DNA from: CAVVPY01 sp963750295
GTDB taxonomy: Bacteria; Actinomycetota; Actinomycetes; Mycobacteriales; Jatrophihabitantaceae
Assembly (NCBI GenBank): GCA_963750295.1
Contig: CAVVPY010000001.1
Span: 2,480,001-2,544,000, forward strand
Direction: 5' to 3'
DNA: 64,000 nt
Positions 16,759-26,289 of the stretch are shown one piece after another. A program made the position numbers and the translations under genes. The notes below the pieces were generated by a model, which saw only the letters and a program-made list of their open reading frames with translations, was not told the origin of the DNA and did not search any database. How positions within the stretch are numbered: position 1 is the stretch's first letter; each line of letters begins with the position of its first letter.

Positions 16759-17641
16759 GGGCCAACTCCCGGGTTCCGAACAGCCCGCTCGGACGCCACA
16801 GCAGCACGATGAGCATCACCACGTACGCCGAAACGTCGCCCAGCGGTGCGCCGAGGAAGCTCAGCTCGTCGTTGTAGCCGGCGGTCATCGACTGCACGAC
16901 GCCGATGAGCAGCCCGCCGGCGACCGCACCGCCGGTCGAATCCAGACCCCCGACCACGGCGGCGGGGAAGGCGTTGAGTGCGGTCAGGTTGGACGTGTTG
17001 TTCAAGCCTGGACTTGGGGACGTGCCGAGGAACACGCCGGCCACCGTGGCCAGCGCACCGGCCACGATCCACGCCACCATCGACACCCGGCCACGGTGGA
17101 TGCCCATCAGCGCTGCCGCCTCGGGATCCTCCGCGGTGGCGCGGGTGGCCACGCCCCAACTCGAGTACTTGAACGCCGCGAAGAACGCCGCGACGAGGAT
17201 GACCGACACGATCATCGCGGCAATGCGGGCCTGGGGGACGGTGAACGGCCCGAGATCGACCGTCCCGTTGCCCCAGGGATCACCGAAGGACAGCACGTCG
17301 TTGCCGATGCGGCGGGTCAGGTCGGTGGCCAGCACGATGTCGATCCCGATCGTCAGGATCGCCAGCGCGGTCGGGTCGGCGTGGTGGGCCCGGCTGACGA
17401 ACACCCGCTCGATGACGAACGCGCCGGCCGCGCCGACGGCGATGCCGACCAGGACGGCGAGGACGAACCCGAGACTTTCGTGCAACCGCGCCACGACATA
17501 AGCACCGAGCAGCAGCATCGATCCCTGCGCGAAGTTGATCACCTCGGTCGCCTTGAAGATGACGACGAAGCCGAGCGAGATCAGCGTGTAGATGAACCCG
17601 AGCGAGAGCCCGTTGATCAGCAACTCGCCGAAGTAGGTCAC
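16751..17641 (-). CDS. livH: Branched-chain amino acid ABC transporter permease LivH
   Basis: The 296-residue permease begins TYFGELLINGLSLG and has the LivH signature FKATEVINFAQGSMLLLGAY near residues 30-50. About eight hydrophobic segments follow, with the coupling loop ATRATAEDPEAAALMGIH near residue 185. The GTG start overlaps the livG stop as GTGA. Together with LivM it forms the heterodimeric membrane domain of the importer. Confidence 0.93.
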   Translation of the reverse strand: MTYFGELLINGLSLGFIYTLISLGFVVIFKATEVINFAQGSMLLLGAYVVARLHESLGFVLAVLVGIAVGAAGAFVIERVFVSRAHHADPTALAILTIGIDIVLATDLTRRIGNDVLSFGDPWGNGTVDLGPFTVPQARIAAMIVSVILVAAFFAAFKYSSWGVATRATAEDPEAAALMGIHRGRVSMVAWIVAGALATVAGVFLGTSPSPGLNNTSNLTALNAFPAAVVGGLDSTGGAVAGGLLIGVVQSMTAGYNDELSFLGAPLGDVSAYVVMLIVLLWRPSGLFGTRELARV

Positions 17642-18480
17642 TGCGGCACCTCCGGATCGGGATCGGACGTCAGGCCGGCGAGGGCCGCGAGGTCGGGCGG
17701 GTCCTCGGTGCCGGTGCCGAGGTAGGCCCGGATCACGGCGGGGTCGTGTTGCACGGCGTCGGGGGGGCCGTCCGCGATGCACTTGCCGAAGTCCAGGACG
17801 GTGACCCGATCGGCGATGCCCATGACCAGGCCCATGTCGTGCTCGACGATCAGCACGGACAGGTCCAGCTCGTCGCGGACCCCCAGGATCGCGTCCGCCA
17901 TCGTGCGCGTCTCGTCGGCATTCAGGCCGGCGACCGGCTCGTCGAGCAACAGCAGCCGGGGTTCGAGGCACAACGCCCGGGCGAGCTCGACACGCTTCTG
18001 CACCCCGTAGGGCAGCAACCCGGTCACCGACTCGAGCACCTCGGTGATCCCGACGAACGCGGCGATCTCCTCGATGCGCGCCACGTGCCGGCGCCGCTCG
18101 CGCTCGACTCTCGGCAGCCGCAGACCGGTGCTCAGGAACCCGGACCGCGTGAGCAGGTGCCGGGCGAGCATCAGGTTCTCGGCGACCGTCTGGCGCGGCG
18201 GCAGCGCGATGTTCTGGAACGTGCGCCCGATGCCGAGCCGGGTCACCTCGTGCGGGCGCTGCCCGGTGAGCTCGACCTCGCCGAGGTGCACGGTCCCGCT
18301 GGTCGCGCGGTAGACGCCGGACAGCACGTTGAAGCAGGTCGACTTGCCGGCTCCGTTCGGCCCGATCACCGCGTGCACGGTGCCGGGCTCGACGACGAAC
18401 GAGACCGAGTCGAGCGCGGTCAGGCCGGCGAAGCGCACGGTCAGGTCGGTGACGCGCAGTTCCGGCGTGCGGCCGCTCAC
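17638..18480 (-). CDS. livG: Branched-chain amino acid ABC transporter ATP-binding protein LivG
   Basis: The 280-residue cytosolic ATPase shows Walker A GPNGAGKST (about residues 40-48), a Q-loop FQN, the family signature LPYGVQKRVE in place of a canonical LSGGQ, and Walker B LLLLDEPVAGL followed by the H-loop IVEHDM. The C-terminal extension ending in acidic residues is typical of LivG rather than LivF. The GTG start follows the livF stop by three bases. Confidence 0.93.
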   Translation of the reverse strand: MSGRTPELRVTDLTVRFAGLTALDSVSFVVEPGTVHAVIGPNGAGKSTCFNVLSGVYRATSGTVHLGEVELTGQRPHEVTRLGIGRTFQNIALPPRQTVAENLMLARHLLTRSGFLSTGLRLPRVERERRRHVARIEEIAAFVGITEVLESVTGLLPYGVQKRVELARALCLEPRLLLLDEPVAGLNADETRTMADAILGVRDELDLSVLIVEHDMGLVMGIADRVTVLDFGKCIADGPPDAVQHDPAVIRAYLGTGTEDPPDLAALAGLTSDPDPEVPQ

Positions 18481-18483
18481 GCG

Positions 18484-19290
18484 TCACGCCAGACGAGTGA
18501 GCGGCGGCCGGTCGGTTGCGCTCGCCGCGCTGTGCGAGGCACCGCCGTCGCCGAGGTAGAGCCGCTGCACCTCGTCGGTGCGCCGCAGGTCGGCGACCGT
18601 GCCCTCGAGCGACACCTCACCCAGCGCCAGGACGTAGGCGTACCCGGCCAGTTCGAAGGCCATCTCGGCGTTCTGCTCGACGAGCAGCACGGCGGTCCCC
18701 TGCCGGTTGATCTCGGCGATCACCTCGGCGATCTTTCCGACGACCTGCGGTGCCAGACCGAGGGACGGCTCGTCCAGCAGCAGCAACCGCGGTCCGGCCA
18801 TCAGCGCGCGGCCGATCGCCAGCATCTGCTGCTCACCGCCGGACAGCAGGCCGCCGCGTTGGCGGCTGCGCTCGGCCAGGACAGGGAACAGCTCGTAGAC
18901 GCGCGCGCGCGCCTCAGCCCGGGCATCGCGGTCGCGCCGGCGGATGCCACCGGCCCGCAGGTTCTCCTCCACCGTGAGCCGGCCGAAGATCCGCCGGGCC
19001 TCGGGTACCTGGACCACGCCCTGCGCCACTGCTCGTCCGGGGTCGACACCGGTGATGTCGCGGCCGGCGAACTCGATCCGGCCCCGCTCGATCGCGCCGC
19101 GGTGCAAGGTGTGCGTGCCCGAGATCGTGCGCAGCAGGGTGGACTTGCCGGCCCCGTTGTTGCCGAGGACGGCAACGATGCCGCCGTCGGGCACGTGCAG
19201 GGTCACACCACGCAGCGCTTCGACCGCGCGTCCGTACCGCACGGCGAGGTCGGTGACGGTGAGCAGGGCGGCGCCCTGGTCCTCCGACAT
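18484..19290 (-). CDS. livF: Branched-chain amino acid ABC transporter ATP-binding protein LivF
   Basis: The 268-residue ATPase carries Walker A GNNGAGKST, the LivF-specific VVQVPEARRIFGRLTVEENL, signature LLSGGEQQMLAIGRALM and Walker B LLLLDEPSLGLAP. I placed the start at ATG 19290, which has GGGGGTGG upstream. In-frame upstream codons belong to the untranslated leader. It is the first transporter gene of the operon, 125 bases after the response-regulator gene, so a separate promoter in that gap is possible. Confidence 0.92.
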   Translation of the reverse strand: MSEDQGAALLTVTDLAVRYGRAVEALRGVTLHVPDGGIVAVLGNNGAGKSTLLRTISGTHTLHRGAIERGRIEFAGRDITGVDPGRAVAQGVVQVPEARRIFGRLTVEENLRAGGIRRRDRDARAEARARVYELFPVLAERSRQRGGLLSGGEQQMLAIGRALMAGPRLLLLDEPSLGLAPQVVGKIAEVIAEINRQGTAVLLVEQNAEMAFELAGYAYVLALGEVSLEGTVADLRRTDEVQRLYLGDGGASHSAASATDRPPLTRLA

Positions 19291-19415
19291 CGGCCACCCC
19301 CCTGATCGCATACGCGGGATTCGTGCACTTACTGCGGTTACGTGCTGATGGTCGTGAGTGGGGCAGGCGCGCGCTATCTCCAATCGGAGACACAGGTCCA
19401 AGCGGCCGCGCGGTG

Positions 19416-20093
19416 CTAGAGCAGGCGGGCTTCGCTCGCCTTGGCGATCGCCTCGACCCGGTTACGGGCACCCAGCTTGCTCATCGCACTCTGCAGGTAG
19501 GTCTTGACCGTGTTGCGCGTCAGCCCCAGCACCTCGGCGATCTCGGGGTTCGTGTGACCGGCCGCGACCAGGCGCAACACCTCGTACTCGCGCCGCGTCA
19601 ACCCGGCCCGGTAGGGCTCGGCCCGCACCGTCCCCGCGGTCACCGGATCGATGCGCGCGTCCATGACGGCATGTCCTGCGTCGGCCTGTCGGATCGCGGC
19701 GGCGAGATCACTGGTCGAGACATCCTTGAGCAGGCACCCGGCCACGCCGGCCTCGAGCGCCGTCGGAAGGGCGGCGTGGTCGGCGTAGGCGGTGAACAGG
19801 ATGATCTTGACGGGGGGACGGACGGCACGCAGCCGCCCGATCACCTCGGTGGCCAGCATGTCCGGCAGTCGCAGGTCGAGCAGGATCACGTCGGGCTCGA
19901 GCTCCCCTGTCGCCTCGACGGCCTCGCGGCCGGTGCGCGCCGAACCGACCAGTTCGATCCCCGGCTCGCTGCGCAGCAGCAGTGTGACGCCCGAGGTCAC
20001 CACCGGATGGTCGTCGACGACGAGCACCCGGATGGGGGCAGCACGGCCCGGGGTGCAGACACGGCCCGATTCGCGTTCCCGGGCGCCGGTCAC
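19416..20093 (-). CDS. LuxR/NarL-family response regulator
   Basis: The 225-residue protein has a receiver domain from about residue 20, with the acidic pair VVDDHP and phosphoacceptor Asp73 (LLDLRLP). A C-terminal LuxR-type helix-turn-helix (about 160-225) contains LTRREYEVLRLVAAGHTNPEIAEVLGLT. The GTG start overlaps the histidine-kinase stop as GTGA, so the two are a cognate pair. The genes lie directly upstream of the liv operon on the same strand, which suggests but does not prove that the importer is a target. Confidence 0.92.
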   Translation of the reverse strand: MTGARERESGRVCTPGRAAPIRVLVVDDHPVVTSGVTLLLRSEPGIELVGSARTGREAVEATGELEPDVILLDLRLPDMLATEVIGRLRAVRPPVKIILFTAYADHAALPTALEAGVAGCLLKDVSTSDLAAAIRQADAGHAVMDARIDPVTAGTVRAEPYRAGLTRREYEVLRLVAAGHTNPEIAEVLGLTRNTVKTYLQSAMSKLGARNRVEAIAKASEARLL

Positions 20094-21292
20094 GAGGTCG
20101 GCAACCAGGCGCGGACGGTCAGCCCGCCGTCGTCGTTGCCGACGACCGACAGCGCCCCACCCAACCGGGCCAGGCGGTCGTAGGAGGCGCGCAGGCCGAT
20201 CCCGCCGGGACCGCTCGTCCGGGCGGGCGGCAGCGTGTCGGCCGAGGGGGCCACGTCCGCCTCCGCGGCGTCGGCCCAGCCCAGCCCGTCGTCGGCGACG
20301 GCGACCGACACGCCGCCGTCGCTGGCGAGGACGCTGACGACGACCGACGTCGCGCGGGCGTGCCGTTCGACGTTGACCAGGGCCTCGCGCACGACCGCCA
20401 CCAGCGCGGCGCACGGTGCGCCGTCGAGGGCGGGCACGTCGGTCAACGCGACGCAGCGCGCGTTCACGCCGGTCCGCTGCGCGAATGCCTCGCAGTCACC
20501 GCGCAGGGTCGCGGTCAGCACCTGGTCGGGACTGACCACGTCGAGCACGGCCAACGACTCACGGAACATGGCCGCGGTCTCGGCGATGCGCCGCTCGACG
20601 CCGCGCAGCCGCGCGAGCAGTTCTGGGTCGGCGAGCGCGCCGGTCTGCAGATCATGCACCTCGGCTCCCAGGCCGAACAGCATCGCGCCGACCGAGTCGT
20701 GCAGGGCAACGGCGATCCGCTGGCGCTCGGCCGCCACGGCGAAGCCGGTCTGTGACACCACTCGGTCGGCCAGGTGCAGGGCAGCCGCGGCCGGCACCGC
20801 GACGGTGCGCATCTGATCGAGCGTCGCGTCACCGATGTGCCCGGCCTCGCGGCGGGCCGCGTACGCGACGCCCAGCACCTCGCCGTCGTGGACGAGCGGG
20901 ACCGCGGCCATCGCGCCGATCCCCTCCTCGCGGATCACCGAGTCGAACTCGTGCGTGATCGCCGCCGAGGTGCAGTAGTCCGGTACCCAGACCGGCCGCT
21001 CGAGCGCGAATGACTTCCCGCCGAGCCCCAGCCCGCGGGGTACCTCGAGATTGCGCAAGCTGGTGCCCTTCGCGCCTGCCCAGCCGCGGATCACCAGCAG
21101 GTCGGGGCCGTCCAGCTCGGCGGCGTAGCCGAGGTCGGACCCGGTACACGACCGGACCCGCTGCGACGCCTCGCGCAGCACCGAGGCCCGGTCGATCAGC
21201 CCCGCGACGTCGTGGTGCTCGTCGACCAGCTGGCCCAGCGCCTCGACCTGGGCCAGCAGGTCATCGTGCGCCCGCCCGGGTCCGGTGGCCAT
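20090..21292 (-). CDS. GAF-domain sensor histidine kinase
   Basis: The 400-residue kinase has no membrane segment, so it should sense a cytosolic signal. A GAF domain covers about residues 35-175. A HisKA_3 dimerisation helix carries the phosphoacceptor His198 in IAVALHDSVGAML. A C-terminal HATPase domain has the N-box VNVERHARA and the glycine-rich GIGLRASYDRLARLGG. This is the usual partner of NarL-type regulators. ATG 21292 has no clear ribosome-binding site. GAF ligands vary (haem, small aromatics, redox); none can be assigned. Confidence 0.9.
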   Translation of the reverse strand: MATGPGRAHDDLLAQVEALGQLVDEHHDVAGLIDRASVLREASQRVRSCTGSDLGYAAELDGPDLLVIRGWAGAKGTSLRNLEVPRGLGLGGKSFALERPVWVPDYCTSAAITHEFDSVIREEGIGAMAAVPLVHDGEVLGVAYAARREAGHIGDATLDQMRTVAVPAAAALHLADRVVSQTGFAVAAERQRIAVALHDSVGAMLFGLGAEVHDLQTGALADPELLARLRGVERRIAETAAMFRESLAVLDVVSPDQVLTATLRGDCEAFAQRTGVNARCVALTDVPALDGAPCAALVAVVREALVNVERHARATSVVVSVLASDGGVSVAVADDGLGWADAAEADVAPSADTLPPARTSGPGGIGLRASYDRLARLGGALSVVGNDDGGLTVRAWLPTS

Positions 21293-21349
21293 GGCGCAAC
21301 TGTGGCATATCAGCCGAATGCGGTGCCATCGCCGAACGGGTGGGTTCGG

Positions 21350-22129
21350 TCAGCGCCCGTGGCGCCAGTCGGGCTTGCGCTTGTCGAGGAACGCGTGCAT
21401 TCCCTCCGCCGCGTCCGGGAGCTGGCTGGCCGCGGCCATCGTCTCGATCGCGTAGGCGTATGCCTTGGGCTGGTCGAGATCGATCTGGGCGTAGAACGCC
21501 TGCTTGCCGAAGCCCTTGCTCTCGGCGCTGCCGCGCGTGACCCGCTCGAGCAGGTCCTGCACCGCCGAGTCGAGCTGAGCATCGGGCACCACAAGGTTGA
21601 CCAGACCCCAGTCGGCAGCGGTGCGCGCGTCCACGACGTCCCCGGACAGCGCCATCTCCAGCGCGCGTTTGCGGCCGACGTTGCGCGCGACGGCGACCGA
21701 GGGGGTGTGGCAGAACCAGCCGCCCTTGCCACCCGGCAGAGCGAAGCCCGCCGACTCCCCGGCGACGGCGAGATCGGCCGACGCGACGAGCTGGCACCCA
21801 GCCGCCGTGGCGAGGGCGTGCACCCGGGCGACGACCGGCTGCGGGATCTGCTGCAGCAACGTCATCAGTTCGGTGCATGTGTTCAGCAGCGAGCGCACCG
21901 AGGCGTGGTCGTGGTCGACGACGTCGGCGAAGTCGTGGCCGGCACTGAACACCGGTCCGTTGGCCGCGAGCACGACACCGAGCGCGGTGCTCGCACCGAT
22001 GTCGGTGAACGCGGCGATGAGCTCGCGCATGTGCTCGCGCGACAACGCATTCCGGCGGGCGGGACTGTTCATGGTGACGGTGGCGAAGTCGCCCTCGCGC
22101 CCGACGAGGATGTGCGCGTAATCGGTCAT
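21350..22129 (-). CDS. Enoyl-CoA hydratase/isomerase family protein
   Basis: The 259-residue crotonase-fold protein has the oxyanion-hole regions FSAGHDFADV (about residues 64-73) and LATAAGCQLVASADLAVA (about 106-123). The second catalytic glutamate position of classical hydratases is not obvious, since the region after ESAGFALPGG reads KGGWFC. It may be an isomerase-like or ECHDC3-like member rather than a standard beta-oxidation hydratase. The ATG overlaps the MFS gene stop as ATGA. Confidence 0.85.
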   Translation of the reverse strand: MTDYAHILVGREGDFATVTMNSPARRNALSREHMRELIAAFTDIGASTALGVVLAANGPVFSAGHDFADVVDHDHASVRSLLNTCTELMTLLQQIPQPVVARVHALATAAGCQLVASADLAVAGESAGFALPGGKGGWFCHTPSVAVARNVGRKRALEMALSGDVVDARTAADWGLVNLVVPDAQLDSAVQDLLERVTRGSAESKGFGKQAFYAQIDLDQPKAYAYAIETMAAASQLPDAAEGMHAFLDKRKPDWRHGR

Positions 22130-23358
22130 GCCATCGAGTCTTGTCCGGCAGCGAGATTGTGCAAGGGCCGCGGGCTGCGCACGAGCCACGCCGCCGCCAC
22201 GGCGCTGAGGGCGGCGAGCACGGTCAACGGGACCGCCAGGTTCGCGACGGTCACGAACGACGTCGCCAGGAACGGCGCCGCGAAGCCGACGTAGGCCCAG
22301 GTGTAGAACAGCCCGTTGCAGGCACCTCGCGTCGCCGGCGTCGAGATGAGGTGGACGAGCACCAGCCCCGAGTTCAGGCACAGCCCGGCCCCACCGCCGA
22401 GCAGGCCGCCCGCGACGAGCGTGACCGGGGCGGACTCGGTGAGGGCAGCGACCACGGCCAGCGAGTACCCCACCACGCCCACCGCGACACCGACGGCACC
22501 GGTCCGAACGCCGAGGCGGTGGGCCAGCGGCTGGACCAGCGCGCCGGCCCCCAACGTCACCGCGGCGAGGACGCCGGTGTACGCGACCGCGTGGTCGAGG
22601 TGCCCGATCGACAGCGGCAGGACGGTCACCGCGACCGAGGGGAAGGCGTAGACACAGATCGCGGTGGGAATCAGGGTCCGGGTGAACACCCGTCGACCGG
22701 CCCGGTCCAGCCGGGCACGCGGCAGCACGCTCGCGCCCGGCACGCCGCGCCGCCCCGCGGCCCAGGCTCCGCCGGGCACGGCGAGCGCCAGTGCCGCGCC
22801 GAGCATGGCGAAGACGATCGCGACGTGCACCAGGTACGGCACGACCAGCGGACGCGGGCCGTACTGGCCGAGCAGCCCGGCGCTCAGCGGCCCGAAGCAG
22901 AACCCGGTGTTGAGCGCCAGGGACGCGCGCCGGGCGGCCGCCGCCGACCGCAGCGGACCGACCAGGTCCTGCAGCCAGGCGCTGCCGACACTGAATGCGG
23001 CGCCCGAGGCAAGCCCCTGCACGAACCGCGCGACGAACAGCATCGGGACGGAGTTCTCCCCGGCGAGGAACACCAGCGACGAGACCCCGACGAGCACGAT
23101 CGACGGGAACAGCACCGTGGTGCGGCCGTAACGATCGGACGCCGGACCCCCGAGCAGCAAGGACGGCGCCAGCCCGAGCGCGTAGACACCGAAGATCGCG
23201 GTGAGCACGGTGGGCGAGAGGTCGAGCCGGTCGCGGTAGATCAGCAGCAGCGGCGTGGCGACGTTGGTGCCGAACGCGGCACAGAACAGCAGCGCGACCG
23301 CGGCCAACCACATGGTGTCGGTGCGAGCGGCCGGCATCGTTGGCTCGCCCGCGCGCAT
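22126..23358 (-). CDS. Major facilitator superfamily transporter
   Basis: The 410-residue protein has about twelve hydrophobic helices and the MFS loop motif GGPASDRYGRTTVLFP between helices 2 and 3. A shorter central loop rich in Arg (about residues 205-225) separates the halves. The start is ATG 23358, with GAGGG about eight bases upstream. It is co-transcribed with the hydratase-like gene through an ATGA junction and diverges from the CoA-ligase gene at 23470. Substrate unknown; the sequence resembles drug/metabolite efflux members more than sugar porters. Confidence 0.85.
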   Translation of the reverse strand: MRAGEPTMPAARTDTMWLAAVALLFCAAFGTNVATPLLLIYRDRLDLSPTVLTAIFGVYALGLAPSLLLGGPASDRYGRTTVLFPSIVLVGVSSLVFLAGENSVPMLFVARFVQGLASGAAFSVGSAWLQDLVGPLRSAAAARRASLALNTGFCFGPLSAGLLGQYGPRPLVVPYLVHVAIVFAMLGAALALAVPGGAWAAGRRGVPGASVLPRARLDRAGRRVFTRTLIPTAICVYAFPSVAVTVLPLSIGHLDHAVAYTGVLAAVTLGAGALVQPLAHRLGVRTGAVGVAVGVVGYSLAVVAALTESAPVTLVAGGLLGGGAGLCLNSGLVLVHLISTPATRGACNGLFYTWAYVGFAAPFLATSFVTVANLAVPLTVLAALSAVAAAWLVRSPRPLHNLAAGQDSMA

Positions 23359-23469
23359 GCCTGCCACCCTCGTCCGCCACCGGGGGCGCCGTCCACCCTG
23401 CCTGATCGGGTGTGGCGGGTCGCACTCGTCACAGGGTGTAATCGACGGGTACCCGCACTGGAGGTGCCC

Positions 23470-24999
23470 GTGTACTACCCGCTGACCGTCCGTGACTTCC
23501 TCGACCGTGCTGAGCACGTCTACCCGGATCGGGTCGCGATCGTCGACGAGCCCGATCAGCCGGCGCGGAGCCTGGGCGAGCTCACCTACCGCGAGATGGC
23601 GGTCAATGCCCGCGCGCAGGCCGCTCGCCTCGACCAGCTGGGCGTCCCGGTCGGTGGCCGCGTCGCCGTGATCTCACAGAACTCAGCGCGCCTGCTGACC
23701 TCGTTCTTCGGTGTCTCGGGCTGGGGCCGGATCCTGGTGCCGATCAACTTCCGGCTGTCCCGCGCCGAGATCGAGTACATCGTCGGGCACTGCGGCGCGG
23801 ACGTGGTCTACGCCGATCCGGCGGTGAAGGACACCCTCGACGCGCTGGACGTGCCGCACAAGTTCGTGCTCGGCGAGGACGACGCGCTGTACCTGCCCGA
23901 CACCGAACCGCGCGGGTGGGACGACCCGGACGAGCGCGCCACGGCCACCATCAACTACACGTCGGGCACCACGGCGCGTCCGAAGGGCGTGCAGCTCACT
24001 CACCGCAACAACTGGCTCAACGCCACCGTCTTCGGCCTGCATACCACGATCAGTGATCGCGACGTCTACCTGCACACCCTGCCGATGTTCCACGCCAACG
24101 GCTGGGGGATGCCGTTCGGAGTGACCGGTGTCGGCGCCAAGCACATCGTGCTGCGCCAGGTGGACGGCACCGAGATCTTGCGCCGCGTCGACGCGTACGG
24201 GGTGACGCTGATGTGTGCCGCGCCCGCCGTGATCGCTGCGGCGCTCGACGCGGCGCCGAACTGGGACGGTCCGATCCCGGGCCACGGCCGGGTTCGCATC
24301 GTCGCGGCCGGCGCACCGCCGCCGACCCGCACGATCGAGCGGGTGCTCGACGAGCTCGGGTGGGAGTTCATCCAGATCTACGGGCTCACCGAGACCTCGC
24401 CGCTGGTGACGGTCAACCGACAACGCGCGGAGTGGGACGAGCTGTCGACGAACGAGCGTGCGCGCAATCTCGGCCGGGCCGGTGCCCCCGCGCTCGGCGT
24501 GCGCGTGCAGATCGACTCGGACGGCGAAGTGCTCACCGCGTCCAATCACAACCTCGACGGGTACTGGGAACAACCCGACGCGACCGCGGATGCCCAGCGC
24601 GACAACTGGTTCCACACCGGCGACGGGGGCTACCTCGACGACGACGGCTACCTGGTCATCTCGGACCGGAAGAAGGACGTGATCATCTCCGGCGGTGAGA
24701 ACGTGTCGTCGATCGAGGTCGAGGACGCCTTGATGTCGCACGCGGCGGTGAAGGAAGTCGCGGTGATCGGCATCCCGGACGAGAAATGGGGTGAGCTGGT
24801 CACCGCGCTCGTGGTGACCGACGGCGGGGACGTCAGCGCGGGGGAACTGATCGCGCACTGCCGCTCGTCCCTGGCCGGCTACAAGTGCCCGAAGCGGGTC
24901 GAGTTCGTCGACACGCTGCCCAGGACGGCGACCGGCAAGCTGCAGAAGTTCAAGCTGCGCGAACCGTTCTGGAAGGACTCGGACCGCCAGATCAACTAG
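23470..24999 (+). CDS. Acyl-CoA synthetase (AMP-forming), FadD-like
   Basis: The 509-residue ANL-family enzyme activates a carboxylic acid as acyl-AMP and then acyl-CoA. Motifs are in order: the P-loop YTSGTTARPKG, YGLTETSP, the hinge WFHTGDGGYLDDDGY with SDRKKDVIISGGENVSS, and the catalytic lysine in RTATGKLQKFKLR. It looks like a medium/long-chain fatty acid CoA ligase. GTG 23470 was chosen because GGAGG lies five bases upstream. The last eight bases overlap the convergent PAP2 gene. Together with the divergent hydratase/MFS genes it forms a small lipid-related group. Confidence 0.9.
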   Translation: MYYPLTVRDFLDRAEHVYPDRVAIVDEPDQPARSLGELTYREMAVNARAQAARLDQLGVPVGGRVAVISQNSARLLTSFFGVSGWGRILVPINFRLSRAEIEYIVGHCGADVVYADPAVKDTLDALDVPHKFVLGEDDALYLPDTEPRGWDDPDERATATINYTSGTTARPKGVQLTHRNNWLNATVFGLHTTISDRDVYLHTLPMFHANGWGMPFGVTGVGAKHIVLRQVDGTEILRRVDAYGVTLMCAAPAVIAAALDAAPNWDGPIPGHGRVRIVAAGAPPPTRTIERVLDELGWEFIQIYGLTETSPLVTVNRQRAEWDELSTNERARNLGRAGAPALGVRVQIDSDGEVLTASNHNLDGYWEQPDATADAQRDNWFHTGDGGYLDDDGYLVISDRKKDVIISGGENVSSIEVEDALMSHAAVKEVAVIGIPDEKWGELVTALVVTDGGDVSAGELIAHCRSSLAGYKCPKRVEFVDTLPRTATGKLQKFKLREPFWKDSDRQIN

Positions 25000-25699
25000 T
25001 CGGTCGCTGGTCGACGACGCGGCCGGTCAGCCGGACCGGGGTGCGATCGACGAGCAGCGAGGTCGCGAGTACGCAGCCGAGCGCGAGCGCGAGCGCCCCG
25101 AGCGTGTCGCTCGGGTAGTGGTAGTACTGGCCGACCAGGCCGACGGCGGTGATCAGGAAGTACCCGGCGAGCACGACCAGGACGGTCACCTTGACGAGCG
25201 CCCGCACCTGCGCGCGCAAAATCAGCAGGGCGAGTATCGCGAGCAGCGTCGAGACGCCCGTCTCGTGGCCGCTCGGGTAGGCCTCGGACGTGATGCCGGT
25301 CATCTTCGTCACGACGGGGTTCGTCCGTCCTACCAGGGGTTTGAGCACCCACTCGGCGAGGACCACTGCGACCGCGGACGAGACGGCGACAAGGACGGCG
25401 ACGTCGCGGCGACCGATCAGCCAACCACCGAGCGCGACGAACCCGAGCAGGCCGGCGATCAGGGCGGGTGTGGTCAGTTGCACCATGTCGTAGAGCGCGT
25501 ACACGTCGAAGTGCCGGTGCACCCAGCGCTCGAGCACATCGTCGACCGCGGTCCCGCTGGACGTCCCGTGCACGATGACACCGAGGACGGCCACGACGAC
25601 GGCACAACCGAGCGCGGTGGCGGCCGCAGCCCGTGGCCACGCGACGAGCGGCGCCGGGCCGGTGCGCGGCACGCTGGCCGCCTCGCCGACCCGGGTCAT
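24992..25699 (-). CDS. PAP2-family membrane phosphatase
   Basis: The 235-residue membrane protein has about six hydrophobic helices and the three PAP2 signatures: KPLVGRTNP, YPSGHETG and YYHYPSD. These carry the catalytic histidines of the lipid phosphatase/chloroperoxidase fold. Likely substrates are polyprenyl diphosphate or phosphatidic acid at the outer membrane face. The start is ATG 25699. The first 30 residues are Arg/Pro-rich and cytosolic. Confidence 0.9.
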   Translation of the reverse strand: MTRVGEAASVPRTGPAPLVAWPRAAAATALGCAVVVAVLGVIVHGTSSGTAVDDVLERWVHRHFDVYALYDMVQLTTPALIAGLLGFVALGGWLIGRRDVAVLVAVSSAVAVVLAEWVLKPLVGRTNPVVTKMTGITSEAYPSGHETGVSTLLAILALLILRAQVRALVKVTVLVVLAGYFLITAVGLVGQYYHYPSDTLGALALALGCVLATSLLVDRTPVRLTGRVVDQRPTS

Positions 25700-25725
25700 G
25701 CGTGTGACTGTATTCGGCGATCCCG

Positions 25726-26289
25726 TCAGGCGCGCGACGTCGGGTTGCTTCGGCCGGAACCCCTGCGGCTGCGTGGCGATGCCGTGGTCGGGTGCGGCGG
25801 GAGGTCGGGTGATCTGGTCGCCCGGAGCAGGGCGTCGTCCGCAGCCCGGGTGTAGGCCGCGGCCCAGCGCTGCTTCGCCCCCCACTCGTGCTCGGCCTCG
25901 GCCTGCGCCTGGGCGGCGGTCTTGATCGCGTCGCTCAACAAGCGGACGCCCTGCAGCGCGGCCTCGGCCCGCACGCGGTCCGCTTCGGCGCGAACCCGAT
26001 CGGCGGCAGCGCGGGCACTCACGGAGAACTGGACGACCTCGTCCAGCCCGAAGGGACGCGGCGCCTGGCCCGCGATCGGCAGGTCGGACGCCTGCGCCGA
26101 CCACGCCGTTTGGGCGCGCGAGGTGGCGTTGCTCGCCGGCTCACCGGTGCGGTCGAGGGTGTCGAGCAGCTGATCGACGTGCTGGACCGCGCGGCCGAGC
26201 ATGCTGGCCGTGAGCGCGGATGGGGTCAGCTCGACAGCTTCTACTCCGTCGGCTCGGGTTTCGGCATCGGGGCCGAGCTCGTCGCTCAT
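25726..26289 (-). CDS. Hypothetical alanine-rich coiled-coil protein
   Basis: The 187-residue product is not recognised. An acidic N-terminus is followed by a long Ala/Arg/Glu-rich region. It contains a near-perfect heptad duplication (ADRVRAE twice, about residues 91-104) and continuing helix-forming sequence to about residue 150, so a coiled coil is likely. The C-terminus is Ser/Arg/Pro-rich and probably disordered. No signal peptide or membrane segment is visible. ATG 26289 is my preferred start; ATG 26358 is in frame and neither has a good ribosome-binding site. The gene stands alone between PAP2 and the GAF-ANTAR genes. Confidence 0.55.
   Translation of the reverse strand: MSDELGPDAETRADGVEAVELTPSALTASMLGRAVQHVDQLLDTLDRTGEPASNATSRAQTAWSAQASDLPIAGQAPRPFGLDEVVQFSVSARAAADRVRAEADRVRAEAALQGVRLLSDAIKTAAQAQAEAEHEWGAKQRWAAAYTRAADDALLRATRSPDLPPHPTTASPRSRRGSGRSNPTSRA

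Noticed and set aside
22141..23469. Long plus-strand open frame preceding the CoA ligase
   Set aside because: It is the antisense of the MFS gene, with low-complexity Arg/Gly/Gln translation. The ligase has its own ribosome-binding site at 23460-23464.
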